Assembly (NCBI GenBank): GCA_027452245.1
Contig: DAIDGW010000109.1
Coordinates: 1-50,641, forward strand
Direction of reading: 5' to 3'
From: Acidobacteriaceae bacterium
GTDB lineage: Bacteria; Acidobacteriota; Terriglobia; Terriglobales; Acidobacteriaceae
DNA: 50,641 bases
Under the pieces are notes generated by a model. The model was given only the letters and a program-made list of their open reading frames with translations, had not been told where the DNA came from and ran no database searches. The position numbers were made by a program, and so were the translations under genes. Within the stretch, counting starts at the first letter, position 1; each line of letters opens with the position of its first letter. Shown in pieces: positions 8,506 to 17,742 of the stretch.

Positions 8506-9117
8506 TCATTGTGCTGTGGCCTTGGCAGCGCTGCCGTCCAGTCCCAACTCGGTTGCGATCCCCTTCATGGCGTCGATACAGAGTGCAATGTGATCGTCCA
8601 ACTCGATGCCCAGTTCCGCCGCGCCATTGACGATGTCATCGCGATTCACCTTGCGAGCGAAGGCTTTGTCTTTCATCCTCTTCCGCACCGACTTCACATC
8701 TACCTCCGCCAAGGACTTCCCTGGCTTGACTAAAGCAACCGCGGTAATGAATCCGGCGAGTTCGTCGCTGGCAAAAAGGGCCTTCTCCATGGCCGACTCA
8801 CGCATCACGCCGGTGTATTCGGCATGCGACATGATGGCGCGGGTAATCAACTCCGGCCATCCGCGTTGCCTAAGGATCTCGTTCCCGCGATAAGGATGGT
8901 CTTCCAGGCTGGGCCAGCGCTCGTAATCGAAATCATGGATCAGGCCGACGACTCCCCAAAGGTCTTCTTCGGACAACCCAAACGCGCCGGGAGCACCGTT
9001 TCCATACTTCCTGGCGGAAGCGCGCATACAAGCTTCGACTGCCAAGGCATGCTTGCGCAGACTTTCGGATTGAGTGAACTCAGTTAGTAAACACCAGGCG
9101 GCTTCGCGGTTAATCAT
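8506..9117 (-). CDS. HD-domain metal-dependent phosphohydrolase
   Basis: A 203-residue HD-superfamily protein. Putative metal ligands are His23 (RKHALAVEA), His61-Asp62 (GLIHDFDYERWP), His74 (EDHPYRG), His98 (MSHAEYTG) and a later aspartate in SDELAGF. The substrate is unknown; family members act on nucleotides or cyclic nucleotides. The frame extends to 9312, but the first good start is ATG 9117 with AAGGA six bases upstream, and homology-like sequence begins there. It converges on hutH and diverges from the Zn-ribbon/XRE regulator. Confidence 0.8.
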   Translation of the reverse strand: MINREAAWCLLTEFTQSESLRKHALAVEACMRASARKYGNGAPGAFGLSEEDLWGVVGLIHDFDYERWPSLEDHPYRGNEILRQRGWPELITRAIMSHAEYTGVMRESAMEKALFASDELAGFITAVALVKPGKSLAEVDVKSVRKRMKDKAFARKVNRDDIVNGAAELGIELDDHIALCIDAMKGIATELGLDGSAAKATAQ

Positions 9118-9316
9118 CTGGATTCCTTGTTGGTTGCGGGGTTTTGCCGGACCATTCCAGTCTCGAGTAGCAAATTCATTCAGATTTGTTATTTTATCCT
9201 TGACTTCCACAGGCCCGGTACCGCAGATTGGGCCTGCGCTTGGAACTTTCCCCAGGAAAACGAGTTCCAGCTGGAAGAAGTAAGGAGTAGCCTGCTCTGG
9301 CAACTCCCACAACCCG

Positions 9317-9856
9317 ATGGCTACGACACTAGCCCCTGTCGATTCAAGGGAAGTCGTCCGTTGCGATCATTGCCTGTTGGTTCAATTCCGCACCCAAAAT
9401 AACAATTGTCGGCGCTGTCATGCGTCGCTGGACGAGGAAGAACCAGAACCGGTGCAGGCCACGCCCGCACCGATCATGATGCCGATGCCCGGCACGAGTT
9501 TGGGGCATCTGAATCTCGCGGCCTCCATCCGCTCCTTGCGCTTGCGTAATGGGCTTAGCCAGCGGCAATTGGCCGGGCGCATGGCCGTGCCGCGTACGTA
9601 CGTGTCGAAAATCGAGAACGAAAAGGCCACGCCGACGCTGTCTTCCCTGGAGCGGTTGGCGCGCGCACTGGAGGTCACCGTGCCTGAACTGCTGAGCGGC
9701 GGTGAACGCAGCCGTCAGGAAGAGATCAGCGAACTGGTGAAAGACCAGTTCGTCGCAGAGTTGCTGCCGTTTGTCTCGCAGTTGAATGGAATGCAGATGT
9801 CGAGCATTCTCACCCAGGTGCGCGATCTCACACTGCGTCCGCGGAGAAGCGCGTAG
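9317..9856 (+). CDS. XRE-family transcriptional regulator with N-terminal zinc ribbon
   Basis: A 179-residue protein with two parts. Residues 16-34 form a CxxC...CxxC zinc knuckle (Cys16, Cys19, Cys31, Cys34). After a Pro/Met-rich linker, residues 66-125 form a Cro/CI-type helix-turn-helix (IRSLRLRNGLSQRQLAGRM, then TYVSKIENEKATPTLSSLERLARAL). The C-terminal 50 residues are helical and may dimerise. It diverges from the HD-domain gene and is followed by a terminator, so it is monocistronic. No strong ribosome binding site is visible before ATG 9317. Targets are unknown. Confidence 0.8.
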   Translation: MATTLAPVDSREVVRCDHCLLVQFRTQNNNCRRCHASLDEEEPEPVQATPAPIMMPMPGTSLGHLNLAASIRSLRLRNGLSQRQLAGRMAVPRTYVSKIENEKATPTLSSLERLARALEVTVPELLSGGERSRQEEISELVKDQFVAELLPFVSQLNGMQMSSILTQVRDLTLRPRRSA

Positions 9857-9926
9857 CCAAGGACCCGAGCGGCCAACCAGAACCTCTCACAACATAAGTT
9901 TTATCCGGGCGAACCTGCCAACCAAC

Positions 9927-9957
9927 AGCCGGAACCGATTCGGGGTTCCGGCTTTTT
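9927..9957 (+). terminator. Rho-independent terminator after the XRE regulator
   Basis: A perfect 10-bp stem, AGCCGGAACC pairing with GGTTCCGGCT around a 7-base loop, is followed by a run of five T. It lies 70 bases after the regulator's stop codon and isolates it from the arginine operon. Confidence 0.85.
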
Positions 9958-10036
9958 CCTGCCTGATTCTCTTCTTCGAGAAACGAGCGCCTTGGATGCG
10001 GCGGGAGCTTCGGCAGTCCTTCCGAAACCAAAAGTC

Positions 10037-10064
10037 TTGACATTTCGGGCTCAGTTCGTAAGAT
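10037..10064 (+). promoter_or_regulatory. Promoter of the arginine operon
   Basis: A perfect -35 box TTGACA (10037-10042) is followed after 16 bases by TAAGAT (10059-10064), a fair -10 box. Transcription should start near 10071, giving a leader of only about 33 bases before argR. The initial transcribed region is covered by the ARG boxes. Confidence 0.65.
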
Positions 10065-10066
10065 AG

Positions 10067-10102
10067 GGAAATATTTATTCATTAACATGAATAAATATTC
10101 AT
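10067..10102 (+). promoter_or_regulatory. Tandem ARG boxes (ArgR operator)
   Basis: Box 2 (10087-10102) is ATGAATAAATATTCAT, a full palindrome matching the ARG-box core TGAAT-N4-ATTCA. Box 1 (10067-10082) is GGAAATATTTATTCAT, a 13-of-16 match, with centres 20 bases apart, close to the 21 known in E. coli. A further half site ATGAATAAA overlaps the argR start codon. The 12-base arms 10071-10082 and 10087-10098 are also perfect inverted repeats. Arginine-loaded ArgR binding here would block transcription of its own operon. Confidence 0.8.
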
Positions 10103-10103
10103 A

Positions 10104-10550
10104 ATGAATAAAACTCTGCGACAACGAGCGATTCTCGAAGCGCTGAAACATGGTCCCGTAGACAGCCAAGACCACTTGCAGCGGACGCTGCGCAAGCGCG
10201 GCTTCAAAGTAGGCCAGGCGACGCTTTCCCGCGACATTCACGACTTGAATCTGGTTAAGACGGCCAGTGGCTATGCCATCCCGAACGGGGATGGCGGAAT
10301 CGGACTGGCTCTGCCTCCGGTATCGCGACTGGTCCGCGAGTTTGTGCTCGACGTACGGTCAGCCCAGAATCTGCTGGTGATCAAGACCATTGTGGGTAGC
10401 GCGCAACCGGTCGCGGCTGCGATTGACGAGAACGATTGGCCGGAGAATATCGGAACTATCGCCGGAGACGACACCATCCTGATCGTGTGCCCCGATAAAG
10501 AGCAGGCGAAAAAGCTCGCCAGTCAGTTGGAGGAAATGCTCGCAGCGTGA
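10104..10550 (+). CDS. argR: Arginine repressor
   Basis: A 148-residue ArgR/AhrC. The N-terminal winged helix ends in QATLSRDIHDLNLVK (38-52), which contacts DNA. The C-terminal domain carries GTIAGDDTIL (117-126), the arginine-binding and hexamerisation motif with its two aspartates. The start ATG 10104 lies inside the operator and has no Shine-Dalgarno sequence upstream; the preceding ATG at 10087 runs into a stop after five codons. It is the first gene of the arginine operon and overlaps argC by four bases. It should repress the whole operon, including itself, when arginine is plentiful. Confidence 0.93.
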   Translation: MNKTLRQRAILEALKHGPVDSQDHLQRTLRKRGFKVGQATLSRDIHDLNLVKTASGYAIPNGDGGIGLALPPVSRLVREFVLDVRSAQNLLVIKTIVGSAQPVAAAIDENDWPENIGTIAGDDTILIVCPDKEQAKKLASQLEEMLAA

Positions 10551-11593
10551 CGGCGAAGCTCAAAATCGCGGTGCTGGGTGCAACCGGCTATTCCGGGTTG
10601 GAACTGACGCGTATTCTACTTCACCATCCCCGAGTCGAAAAGCCCCTTTTGCTGCGCCGGGCGGCCGAGGGCAGCACGCCCTCAGATCTGGCCGAGATCT
10701 TCCCTGCTCTTTCGGGAAATGGCGCATACCCGCTGCATCCGCTCTCGTGGTCATGGCTGAAGCAGGAGGGTGTGGAGTTGCTTTTTCTGGCGACTCCGCA
10801 CGAAGCCTCCCGCACACTGGCACCGGAAGCGATTCATGAGGGCCTGCGCATTGTCGATCTGAGCGGAGCTTGGCGGCTGAAACAGGCACGGCATTGCGCA
10901 ATTTATGGCTTTCGCGATGCAGATACTTTGAAAGCGGCGGAGTTGACCGAGAAGGCAATCTATGGTCTTCCAGAACTGCACTCGGATCAATTACCGGGAG
11001 CGCAATTGGTGGCGAATCCCGGCTGCTACGCAACTTCCGTAATTCTGGCATTGGCGCCGCTGGTGCGAGCCGATCTGCTCAATCGCGAGCAGGGGATCAT
11101 TTCCGATTCGAAGTCGGGCGTGTCGGGAGCAGGCAAAGAGCCCACGGCAAAAACACATTTTGTCTCCGTTGCCGATAATCTTTCGGCGTATTCCGTGTTC
11201 AACCACCGGCACGTCGGAGAAATGGCCGAACAACTTGGAATCGATACGCAAGAGCTTGTATTCACACCGCATCTGCTGCCGATTCCCCGAGGCATCCTGT
11301 CGACGATTTATGTTCGGCTGAAGAACTCGACGACGGCAGCCGCGATTGAATCATGCTTTCGCAGTTTTTATCAGCATCGGCGCTGGGTACGGATCTTCGC
11401 CACTCCGAAGCTGCCGCAGGTCCAGTTCTCGCTCAATACGAATTACTGCGATATCGGATTCTGCCTGGCCGAAGATGGGCAGCGATTGGTACTGGTTTCC
11501 TGCATTGACAACCTGCTCAAGGGAGCGGCAGGCCAGGCGGTGCAGAACATGAATCTGATGTACGGGTGGAGAGAGGACGAAGGGTTGCAATGA
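10547..11593 (+). CDS. argC: N-acetyl-gamma-glutamyl-phosphate reductase
   Basis: A 348-residue NADPH-dependent reductase for the third step of arginine biosynthesis. The nucleotide-binding segment VLGATGYSGLELTRILLHHP opens the protein. Catalytic Cys160 lies in NPGCYATSV, and the histidine segment HRHVGEM is near 222. The GTG start overlaps the argR stop (GTGA), indicating translational coupling, and the stop overlaps the argB start (ATGA). Confidence 0.93.
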   Translation: MTAKLKIAVLGATGYSGLELTRILLHHPRVEKPLLLRRAAEGSTPSDLAEIFPALSGNGAYPLHPLSWSWLKQEGVELLFLATPHEASRTLAPEAIHEGLRIVDLSGAWRLKQARHCAIYGFRDADTLKAAELTEKAIYGLPELHSDQLPGAQLVANPGCYATSVILALAPLVRADLLNREQGIISDSKSGVSGAGKEPTAKTHFVSVADNLSAYSVFNHRHVGEMAEQLGIDTQELVFTPHLLPIPRGILSTIYVRLKNSTTAAAIESCFRSFYQHRRWVRIFATPKLPQVQFSLNTNYCDIGFCLAEDGQRLVLVSCIDNLLKGAAGQAVQNMNLMYGWREDEGLQ

Positions 11594-12375
11594 CGATCGT
11601 CATCAAAATTGGCGGAAAAGCGATCGAAGATGCCGAGACCTTGCGAAAATGCGCCCGCGCCATCGCGGAACTTGCCCAGGACGGTCACCGGGTGGCGGTC
11701 GTTCACGGTGGCGGCAGTGAACTCACTCGAATGCTGAAACGCCTGGGAAAGGAAAGCCGGTTTGTCGATGGCCTGCGGGTCACTGACGCAGAGACCCGCG
11801 ACGTCGCGCTGATGGTGCTGGGCGGCATGGTGAATAAGAAACTTGTGGCTGCGATTCAGGCTGCCGGAATGCCCGCCGTAGGCTTCTGTGGTGGAGACGG
11901 AATGTCGTTTCGGGCCCGGCGCAAACACGTTCATGGACACGATTTGGGATTTGTGGGCGAGGTCTGCTTCGCCGAGCCTTGCTGGATCGAGGCGCTGTGG
12001 TCCCAGGGGGGAATCCCGGTCCTGGCGTCGATTGCGCTCGGGGCAGATGGGGAGTACTACAACGTAAACGCCGATGAGATGGCGGCCGCGTGCGCGGCTG
12101 CGTGCCGGGCTCACGCGCTGATCTTTCTGACTGATGTGCCAGGCGTAAAAGATGCGAGCGGCAGCGTGGTTCCGTGGTTGAGTACCCGGCAAGCGCAAGA
12201 GATGGCGGCGGGGGCGGTCATCAGCGGCGGGATGTTGCCGAAACTGCACGCCTGCCGACAGGCTCTGCAGCAGGGAGTCGGACGGGTCAGAATCTTGCCT
12301 GCGGCCGAAGGGGAACTACTGGCTGAGTTCTATCGAATGAAGATTCCGTGCGGAACGGAAGTGACGTACGCGTGA
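11590..12375 (+). CDS. argB: Acetylglutamate kinase
   Basis: A 261-residue amino acid kinase phosphorylating N-acetylglutamate. Visible motifs are the N-terminal KIGGKAI, VVHGGGSELT, the NVNADEMAAACAA acetylglutamate/ATP segment, LTDVPGVKD and ISGGMLPKL. ATG 11590 overlaps the argC stop. The protein begins directly at the first beta strand. It therefore lacks the N-terminal helix that, in arginine-inhibited hexameric kinases, links dimers. I infer a dimeric, arginine-insensitive enzyme, with control falling on ArgR and perhaps ArgA. Confidence 0.93.
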   Translation: MTIVIKIGGKAIEDAETLRKCARAIAELAQDGHRVAVVHGGGSELTRMLKRLGKESRFVDGLRVTDAETRDVALMVLGGMVNKKLVAAIQAAGMPAVGFCGGDGMSFRARRKHVHGHDLGFVGEVCFAEPCWIEALWSQGGIPVLASIALGADGEYYNVNADEMAAACAAACRAHALIFLTDVPGVKDASGSVVPWLSTRQAQEMAAGAVISGGMLPKLHACRQALQQGVGRVRILPAAEGELLAEFYRMKIPCGTEVTYA

Positions 12376-12414
12376 ACGAAACCGGGCAAGCAATTTCCAG
12401 GTAAGGAGCACAGC

Positions 12415-13425
12415 TTGAACACAATATTGCAAAACCGAAAGGCGCTGGAACCGACATCGGCTCCGTCTGTCTTCTGGTGTCAGGACCTGATTTCCACACG
12501 CGATCTCGGACCGCAAGGGGTCGAAGCGGTACTCCATCTGGCTGAACTGATGAAGTCTCGTCCCACGGTATTTCAGCGCGCACTCGCGGGCAAGCAGATG
12601 GTGATGTTTTTCGAAAAACCATCGCTACGCACCCGGCTCACCTTCGCTGCAGGAATGGCAAGCCTGGGCGGAGTCGCTCACTTTGTCGATCAGACCGGCG
12701 GCCGGATTGACGCGCGTGAGAAACTAAGCGACATCGCCCTGAACGTGGAGCGCTGGATGGATGTGATCGTGTTGCGCACGTTCTCGCAGGAAACCATTCA
12801 AGGCATGGCAGATCACGCATCGATCCCGGTCATTAATGCATTGAGCGATCTCGAGCATCCCTGCCAGGCGCTAGCCGATTTCTTCACGCTACAGGAGCGG
12901 TTTGGCAATCTTCGCAATATCCGGCTCGCATATGTCGGGGACGGCAATAATGTTGCGCATTCCTTGCTTCTCACCGGGGCTTGCCTGGGGTCGTCGGTCA
13001 CGGTAGCGACACCAGCAGATTACGCGCCCGACGCGGGGATCATTCGCGAAGCCCTAAAGATCGCGAAGCAGACCGGAGCGCAGATTCGTTTGACCAACGA
13101 TCCCGGCGAGGCTGTGGCCGGTGCGGATGCGATTTATACGGATGCATGGGCGAGTATGGGGCAGGAACACGAGTCCAAGCAGCGTGCAAACATTTTCCGT
13201 CCCTACCAGGTCAACCGGGATCTGATGAAGAAAGCTGCACCGCATGCCGTATTCATGCACTGCCTGCCGGCCCATCGCGAAGAGGAAGTCACGAATGAAG
13301 TGATGGACTCGGAGTACTCGGTGATTTATGAGCAGGCTGAAAATCGGTTGCACGTGCAGAAAGCTATTCTTTATTTACTGCTGGGCGGCGCAGTCCGCCT
13401 GCCTGTGAGGAGCGCTCATGCCTGA
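12415..13425 (+). CDS. argF: Ornithine carbamoyltransferase
   Basis: A 336-residue carbamoyltransferase. The carbamoyl-phosphate site SLRTR begins at residue 70, HPCQ at 148, the ornithine loop WASMGQE near 245 and HCLPAH at 282. The TTG start at 12415 is supported by AAGGAG six bases upstream; no ATG is nearby. It follows argB by 39 bases and overlaps argG by eight. The SMG loop argues for ornithine rather than acetylornithine as substrate. An extra N-terminal 20 residues precede the usual start of the domain. Confidence 0.92.
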   Translation: MNTILQNRKALEPTSAPSVFWCQDLISTRDLGPQGVEAVLHLAELMKSRPTVFQRALAGKQMVMFFEKPSLRTRLTFAAGMASLGGVAHFVDQTGGRIDAREKLSDIALNVERWMDVIVLRTFSQETIQGMADHASIPVINALSDLEHPCQALADFFTLQERFGNLRNIRLAYVGDGNNVAHSLLLTGACLGSSVTVATPADYAPDAGIIREALKIAKQTGAQIRLTNDPGEAVAGADAIYTDAWASMGQEHESKQRANIFRPYQVNRDLMKKAAPHAVFMHCLPAHREEEVTNEVMDSEYSVIYEQAENRLHVQKAILYLLLGGAVRLPVRSAHA

Positions 13426-14623
13426 GAAAGTTGTACTGGCTTATTCCGGTGGTCTCGACACTTCGATCATCATCCCTTGGCTGAAAGAGAACTATTCCTA
13501 CGATGTCATTGCCATGGTGGCTGACGTCGGACAGGGTGACGATCTCGAAGCCGTGGTCAAGAAGGCATACGCCACGGGCGCGAGCCGCGTCATCATCGAA
13601 GATTTGCGGGAAGAATTTATTACGGGGTATGTCTTCCCCGCCCTTCAGGCCGGCGCGGTTTACGAACATAAATATCTACTGGGAACCTCGCTGGCTCGAC
13701 CGGTGATCGCAAAACATCAGGTGGAAGTGGCACTGCGGGAAGGGGCCACGGCAGTCGCACACGGATGCACTGGAAAAGGCAACGACCAGGTGCGGTTCGA
13801 ACTGACTTATCAGGCGTTGGCTCCGGAATTGAAGATCATTGCACCATGGCGCGAGTGGGATCTCAAATCGCGGGAAGACTGCCTGGATTATGCCGAGCAA
13901 CACGGAATTCCAGTTGCGGCCAGCCGGGAGAAGATTCATAGCCGCGACCGTAACCTTTGGCACATCAGCCATGAGGGCGGCGAACTGGAAGATGCAGGCA
14001 ACGCGCCGCTGGAAAGCACCTGGCAGATCACATGCTCGCCGCAGGAAGCTCCGGACAAAGACGAAACGGTTTCGATCGGGTTTGAGAAGGGAGTACCGGT
14101 CGCGGTGAACGGAATGGCACTGGATCCGGTGTCGCTGGTTGAGCTTCTGAATGAAATCGGAGCGCGGAACGCAATCGGGCGGGCGGACATCGTCGAGAAC
14201 CGGTTTGTCGGAATCAAGTCTCGCGGATGCTACGAAACTCCGGGCGGCACACTGTTGATCGCGGCTCATCGCGAACTGGAAGCGCTCTGCCTGGAGCGCG
14301 ATGTCGCCCATTTCAAGCAGCAGATTGGGTTGAAATATGCCGAACTAGTCTATTTCGGCCTTTGGTTCACACCGCTGCGCGAAGCTCTGGATGCGTTCGT
14401 CGCGAGCACGCAGAGTCCGGTCAGCGGCGAAGTCACCTTGTCTCTTTATAAGGGCAACGTTTCGGTGGTCAGCCGAGCATCGGAGCATTCCCTCTATCGA
14501 ACCGATCTTTCCTCGTTCACGATGAGCGAGAGCTATGACCAGAAGGATGCAGCTGGATTCATTCGCATTCTTGGATTGCCATCGCGGACACGCGCACTCT
14601 CCCGTATCGAGGTGACGAAGTGA
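13418..14623 (+). CDS. argG: Argininosuccinate synthase
   Basis: A 401-residue ATP-dependent ligase joining citrulline and aspartate. The PP-loop YSGGLDTS (residues 9-16) binds [18 protein letters not shown] and [13 protein letters not shown] are further family signatures. Its length is that of the common 400-residue bacterial type. ATG 13418 overlaps the end of argF by eight bases, with GAGGAG just upstream, so the two are probably translationally coupled. The stop overlaps the argH start. Confidence 0.94.
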   Translation: MPEKVVLAYSGGLDTSIIIPWLKENYSYDVIAMVADVGQGDDLEAVVKKAYATGASRVIIEDLREEFITGYVFPALQAGAVYEHKYLLGTSLARPVIAKHQVEVALREGATAVAHGCTGKGNDQVRFELTYQALAPELKIIAPWREWDLKSREDCLDYAEQHGIPVAASREKIHSRDRNLWHISHEGGELEDAGNAPLESTWQITCSPQEAPDKDETVSIGFEKGVPVAVNGMALDPVSLVELLNEIGARNAIGRADIVENRFVGIKSRGCYETPGGTLLIAAHRELEALCLERDVAHFKQQIGLKYAELVYFGLWFTPLREALDAFVASTQSPVSGEVTLSLYKGNVSVVSRASEHSLYRTDLSSFTMSESYDQKDAAGFIRILGLPSRTRALSRIEVTK

Positions 14624-16023
14624 AGATGTGGTCGGGACGTTTCCGGCAACCGCTCGATCCTGAATTCGAGCAGTGGCAGCGTTCGTTTTCGTTCGACCGG
14701 AAGCTGCTGAAATACGAACTTGAGGCCAGCAGCGCGCATGCGCAGGCTTTGCGCAAGGCAGGCATCCTGACTGCAGAAGAGCTAATCAGCATTCTGGAGG
14801 GCTTGAAGCGAATCGGGGATCTCGCGCAATCTTCTCCAAGCTTTTTGGAAGATAACGAAGCGGAAGATGTCCACCATTTCGTCGAAAAGCAACTAGCCAG
14901 TCTGATCGGCGACAGGGGATACAAGTTGCACAGCGGCCGCAGCCGCAACGAGCAGATTGCGACCGATCTTCGGCTCTTCACTCGATCCAGCATCGATCAA
15001 ATTCGGGCCGAACTCGCGGGCTTGTGCACGACGTTTGTAGATCGGGGGGAAGAGGCGGACGATGCCGTAATGCCGTCCTATACCCATCTGCAACCCGCCG
15101 AACCGGTGCTGGTCGCACATTGGCTGCTGGCCTACGTGGAAATGTTCTTACGGGACGCCGATCGACTGGCCGATTGCCGCAGGCGTTTGAATTTTTCTCC
15201 CTTGGGATCGGGAGCAGTGGCTGGAGCCACATTGCCGCTGGATCGCGAGTTCATGGCCAGCACCTTGGGGTTTAGCCGCCCGACCGGAAACAGCATCGAC
15301 GCGACCAGCGATCGCGATTTCGCTCTGGAATTCGTGCAGACGCTTTCGATTCTGGGATTACATCTCAGCCGCTGGGCAGAAGAGATGATTCTGTTTTCCT
15401 CCAATGAATATGGATTCATCCACCTGCCTGAGGCCTACTCAACGGGTAGCAGCGCGATGCCGCAAAAGAAAAATCCGGACCTGCTGGAACTGGTCCGGGG
15501 AAAAGCAGGACGCATCGCGGGTTGCGCGACTGCGTTAACTATTACGATCAAGGGCCTGCCGCTCGCCTACAACAAGGACCTGCAGGAGACGCAAGAGCCG
15601 CTGTTCGAAGCTGCCGAAATCGTGATGCGCATTCTGCCGCTGGTGACCGGATGGATAAAGATAGTGGAATTCAATACGGCGGAAATGCTGAATGCCAGCG
15701 ACAGCGGATTCATGAATGCCTGGGCTGCCGCGACGTATCTGGTCAAGAAGGGAGTTCCCTGCCGGATTTCGCACGAAGCTGTAGGCAACGCAGTGAAACT
15801 TTGCCTGGAGAGAAATTGCGAGTTGAATGATCTGAGTGTCGCAGAGCTGCAAGCGGTGAATCCGGCGTTCGGCTCCGATCTATATCAGTACCTGGCTGTA
15901 TCTGCGGTCGTCGCGCTACATGACGTGGTGGGCGGAACGGCGGCAGCGCGAGTGAAGCAAGCTATCAAACTAACCCGGGAAAGAATCGAATCTCTCCGTG
16001 GGGAGGCACATGCGCACGCGTAA
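14620..16023 (+). CDS. argH: Argininosuccinate lyase
   Basis: A 467-residue fumarase/aspartase superfamily lyase that releases arginine and fumarate. The family signature [12 protein letters not shown] is at 276-287 and contains the catalytic serine region; the N terminus MKMWSGRF and HSGRSRNEQ are typical. GTG 14620 overlaps the argG stop and has GAGGTG upstream; ATG 14626 would remove only two residues. Its last 14 bases overlap the N-acetyltransferase gene, an arrangement that resembles the argH-argA fusions of some proteobacteria. Confidence 0.93.
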   Translation: MKMWSGRFRQPLDPEFEQWQRSFSFDRKLLKYELEASSAHAQALRKAGILTAEELISILEGLKRIGDLAQSSPSFLEDNEAEDVHHFVEKQLASLIGDRGYKLHSGRSRNEQIATDLRLFTRSSIDQIRAELAGLCTTFVDRGEEADDAVMPSYTHLQPAEPVLVAHWLLAYVEMFLRDADRLADCRRRLNFSPLGSGAVAGATLPLDREFMASTLGFSRPTGNSIDATSDRDFALEFVQTLSILGLHLSRWAEEMILFSSNEYGFIHLPEAYSTGSSAMPQKKNPDLLELVRGKAGRIAGCATALTITIKGLPLAYNKDLQETQEPLFEAAEIVMRILPLVTGWIKIVEFNTAEMLNASDSGFMNAWAAATYLVKKGVPCRISHEAVGNAVKLCLERNCELNDLSVAELQAVNPAFGSDLYQYLAVSAVVALHDVVGGTAAARVKQAIKLTRERIESLRGEAHAHA

Positions 16024-16552
16024 AGCAATTCTGCCCGACGCGGCAAAGATTCACGGACTGATTTCGTCGTATTCCGGCGACGGAACCCTGCTACCCCGCA
16101 CCTTGCACGAAATCTGCGAGAACGTGCGCGATTTCGTTGTGCTGGAAAACGACGACCAGATCATTGGATGCGGTGCGCTGCATCTTTACGGGACGCACCT
16201 TGCCGAAATTCGCTCCATCACAGTGGCACCAGGGGCACAGGGTCAAGGCGGAGGCAGCAAACTGGTGAACGCGCTCATGCTGGAGGCCAAACGTCATGGC
16301 GTCACCTGTATTTGCCTGTTCACGCGAAGCCCGCAGTTTTTCGGCAAATTGGGCTTCCGTGTGGCCAAGCGAGAGGATCTTCCCGACAAGATTTACAAGG
16401 ATTGCCACGTCTGCCCGCGGTTTCATTGCTGCGATGAAGTGGCGATGGTGCGCGGTGAGGTACCTAAGTTTGCCATCCTTCCGGAGCCCGCGAATTTTCT
16501 GATCAAGATTCAGGCTGGGCCGCAGGCCAATTATCATCCTCAGGGGGACTGA
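16010..16552 (+). CDS. argA: Short GNAT-type N-acetylglutamate synthase
   Basis: A 180-residue acetyltransferase of the GNAT fold. The acetyl-CoA loop is visible as VAPGAQGQGGGSKLVNA (about 73-89), preceded by GCGALHLYG and LAEIRSI, which match stand-alone N-acetylglutamate synthases such as the mycobacterial one. A cysteine cluster (DCHVCPRFHCCDE, about 134-146) may bind metal. ATG 16010 has GGGAGG upstream and lies inside the end of argH, out of frame. Position as last gene of the operon supports synthesis of acetylglutamate for ArgB. A different acetyltransferase role is possible but less likely. Confidence 0.85.
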   Translation: MRTRKAILPDAAKIHGLISSYSGDGTLLPRTLHEICENVRDFVVLENDDQIIGCGALHLYGTHLAEIRSITVAPGAQGQGGGSKLVNALMLEAKRHGVTCICLFTRSPQFFGKLGFRVAKREDLPDKIYKDCHVCPRFHCCDEVAMVRGEVPKFAILPEPANFLIKIQAGPQANYHPQGD

Positions 16553-16569
16553 GTCGGATCAGCGAAGAT

Positions 16570-17700
16570 TTAATTCGTCGGAGCCGCTTTGCCCGTGAAC
16601 TCCCTGATGATTTCCAATTCGCGCTCACGATACGGCCTGCCGTCCCGGTGAAAAATCTCATGATGCCAGACGGCCGGCGGCTCATTAACATAAGGCCGCT
16701 GCCAGGAATCCCAAGGCAAGTATGTCTGCGTTTTGCCGGCGACCAATCCCCAGTTAATTGCGCCCACGTGCATACGCTTGGCAATGGGCAAGATCGTGTC
16801 GAAGGTGCTGCCGCGTCCACGGGCCATGAATTCGGTGCAGATGATGGGACGGTGATACCCCCGCAGCGATTTGACGGCTTGTTCGAATTCCTCGGGCCAG
16901 CCGTAGTTGTGAAAGGTCATGATGTCGGACTGCTCCAACTCAATACGAGGAATGGCATCAAGTTTCTCCGGCTTTGACCAGTCGCCCCACCACACACCGG
17001 CAGTAAGCGGTTGCATCGGTTGTGCCGACCGCGCCCACTCAAACACCTGCGGCAGCAATGCCGCCACGTACTTCTCTTTGTCTTTCAATTCGACCTTCCC
17101 ATAAGCCTCGTCGTTGGTGTTGTCGGGCTCATTCCAGAGATCCCAGGCAAGCACACGCGGATCCTTTCCGAAGGCCGAAACCACCCCGACGACATAAACC
17201 TTCAGCCGTTGATATTGTCCCGGATCGGCAAGCGCCTTAGCACCCGGACTTTGCACCCATCCTGAATTGTGCACACCAGGAATCGGCGGATGCTGCGGTC
17301 CCAGGACCGGATTCGGGTCCCAAACCGAATCGAACAGTACGAAGATCGGCCGAATGTGATGCTTGGCCGCAATAGTCAAGAACGTATCGATGCGCTGACG
17401 AAATCCAGGGGCATCCTGCTGCCACAGCAGGTCGTGGAGGAAGACTCGCATGGTGTTCATGCCCAAACCTTCGGCCCAACCGAGTTCCCTGTCGATCTCC
17501 TGCGGATCGAAGGTTGCAGCCTGCCACATTTCCAGCTGATTGATCGCATCGGTCGGAATGTAATCGCTGCCCGCGAGCAACGGCTGTTTGGCATACCACT
17601 GGTTGGCTTGCTGTTCAGACCAGCGGCCCGATTGCGCAACGCAGAACACTGCGGAGAAAATTGCGATGGGAAGCAGAAGTGCGTATTTGAATCGAAGCAT
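16570..17700 (-). CDS. Secreted glycoside hydrolase (GH5-like, cellulase/mannanase superfamily)
   Basis: A 376-residue protein with an N-terminal signal peptide (hydrophobic residues 7-20, likely cleavage after CVAQ). It has a TIM-barrel hydrolase core. WNEP near residue 193 supplies the acid/base glutamate and ICTEF near 290 the nucleophile, the usual clan GH-A arrangement. MRVFLHDLLW and TFHNYGW are further barrel strands. The exact family and substrate cannot be told by eye. It lies 42 bases downstream of galK on the same strand, suggesting co-expression and a galactose-containing substrate. It ends 17 bases from argA, facing it. Confidence 0.75.
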   Translation of the reverse strand: MLRFKYALLLPIAIFSAVFCVAQSGRWSEQQANQWYAKQPLLAGSDYIPTDAINQLEMWQAATFDPQEIDRELGWAEGLGMNTMRVFLHDLLWQQDAPGFRQRIDTFLTIAAKHHIRPIFVLFDSVWDPNPVLGPQHPPIPGVHNSGWVQSPGAKALADPGQYQRLKVYVVGVVSAFGKDPRVLAWDLWNEPDNTNDEAYGKVELKDKEKYVAALLPQVFEWARSAQPMQPLTAGVWWGDWSKPEKLDAIPRIELEQSDIMTFHNYGWPEEFEQAVKSLRGYHRPIICTEFMARGRGSTFDTILPIAKRMHVGAINWGLVAGKTQTYLPWDSWQRPYVNEPPAVWHHEIFHRDGRPYRERELEIIREFTGKAAPTN

Positions 17701-17742
17701 GTTCTCTCTCGTCCTGAATTGTTACGGCAGATCCCTAGCCGT

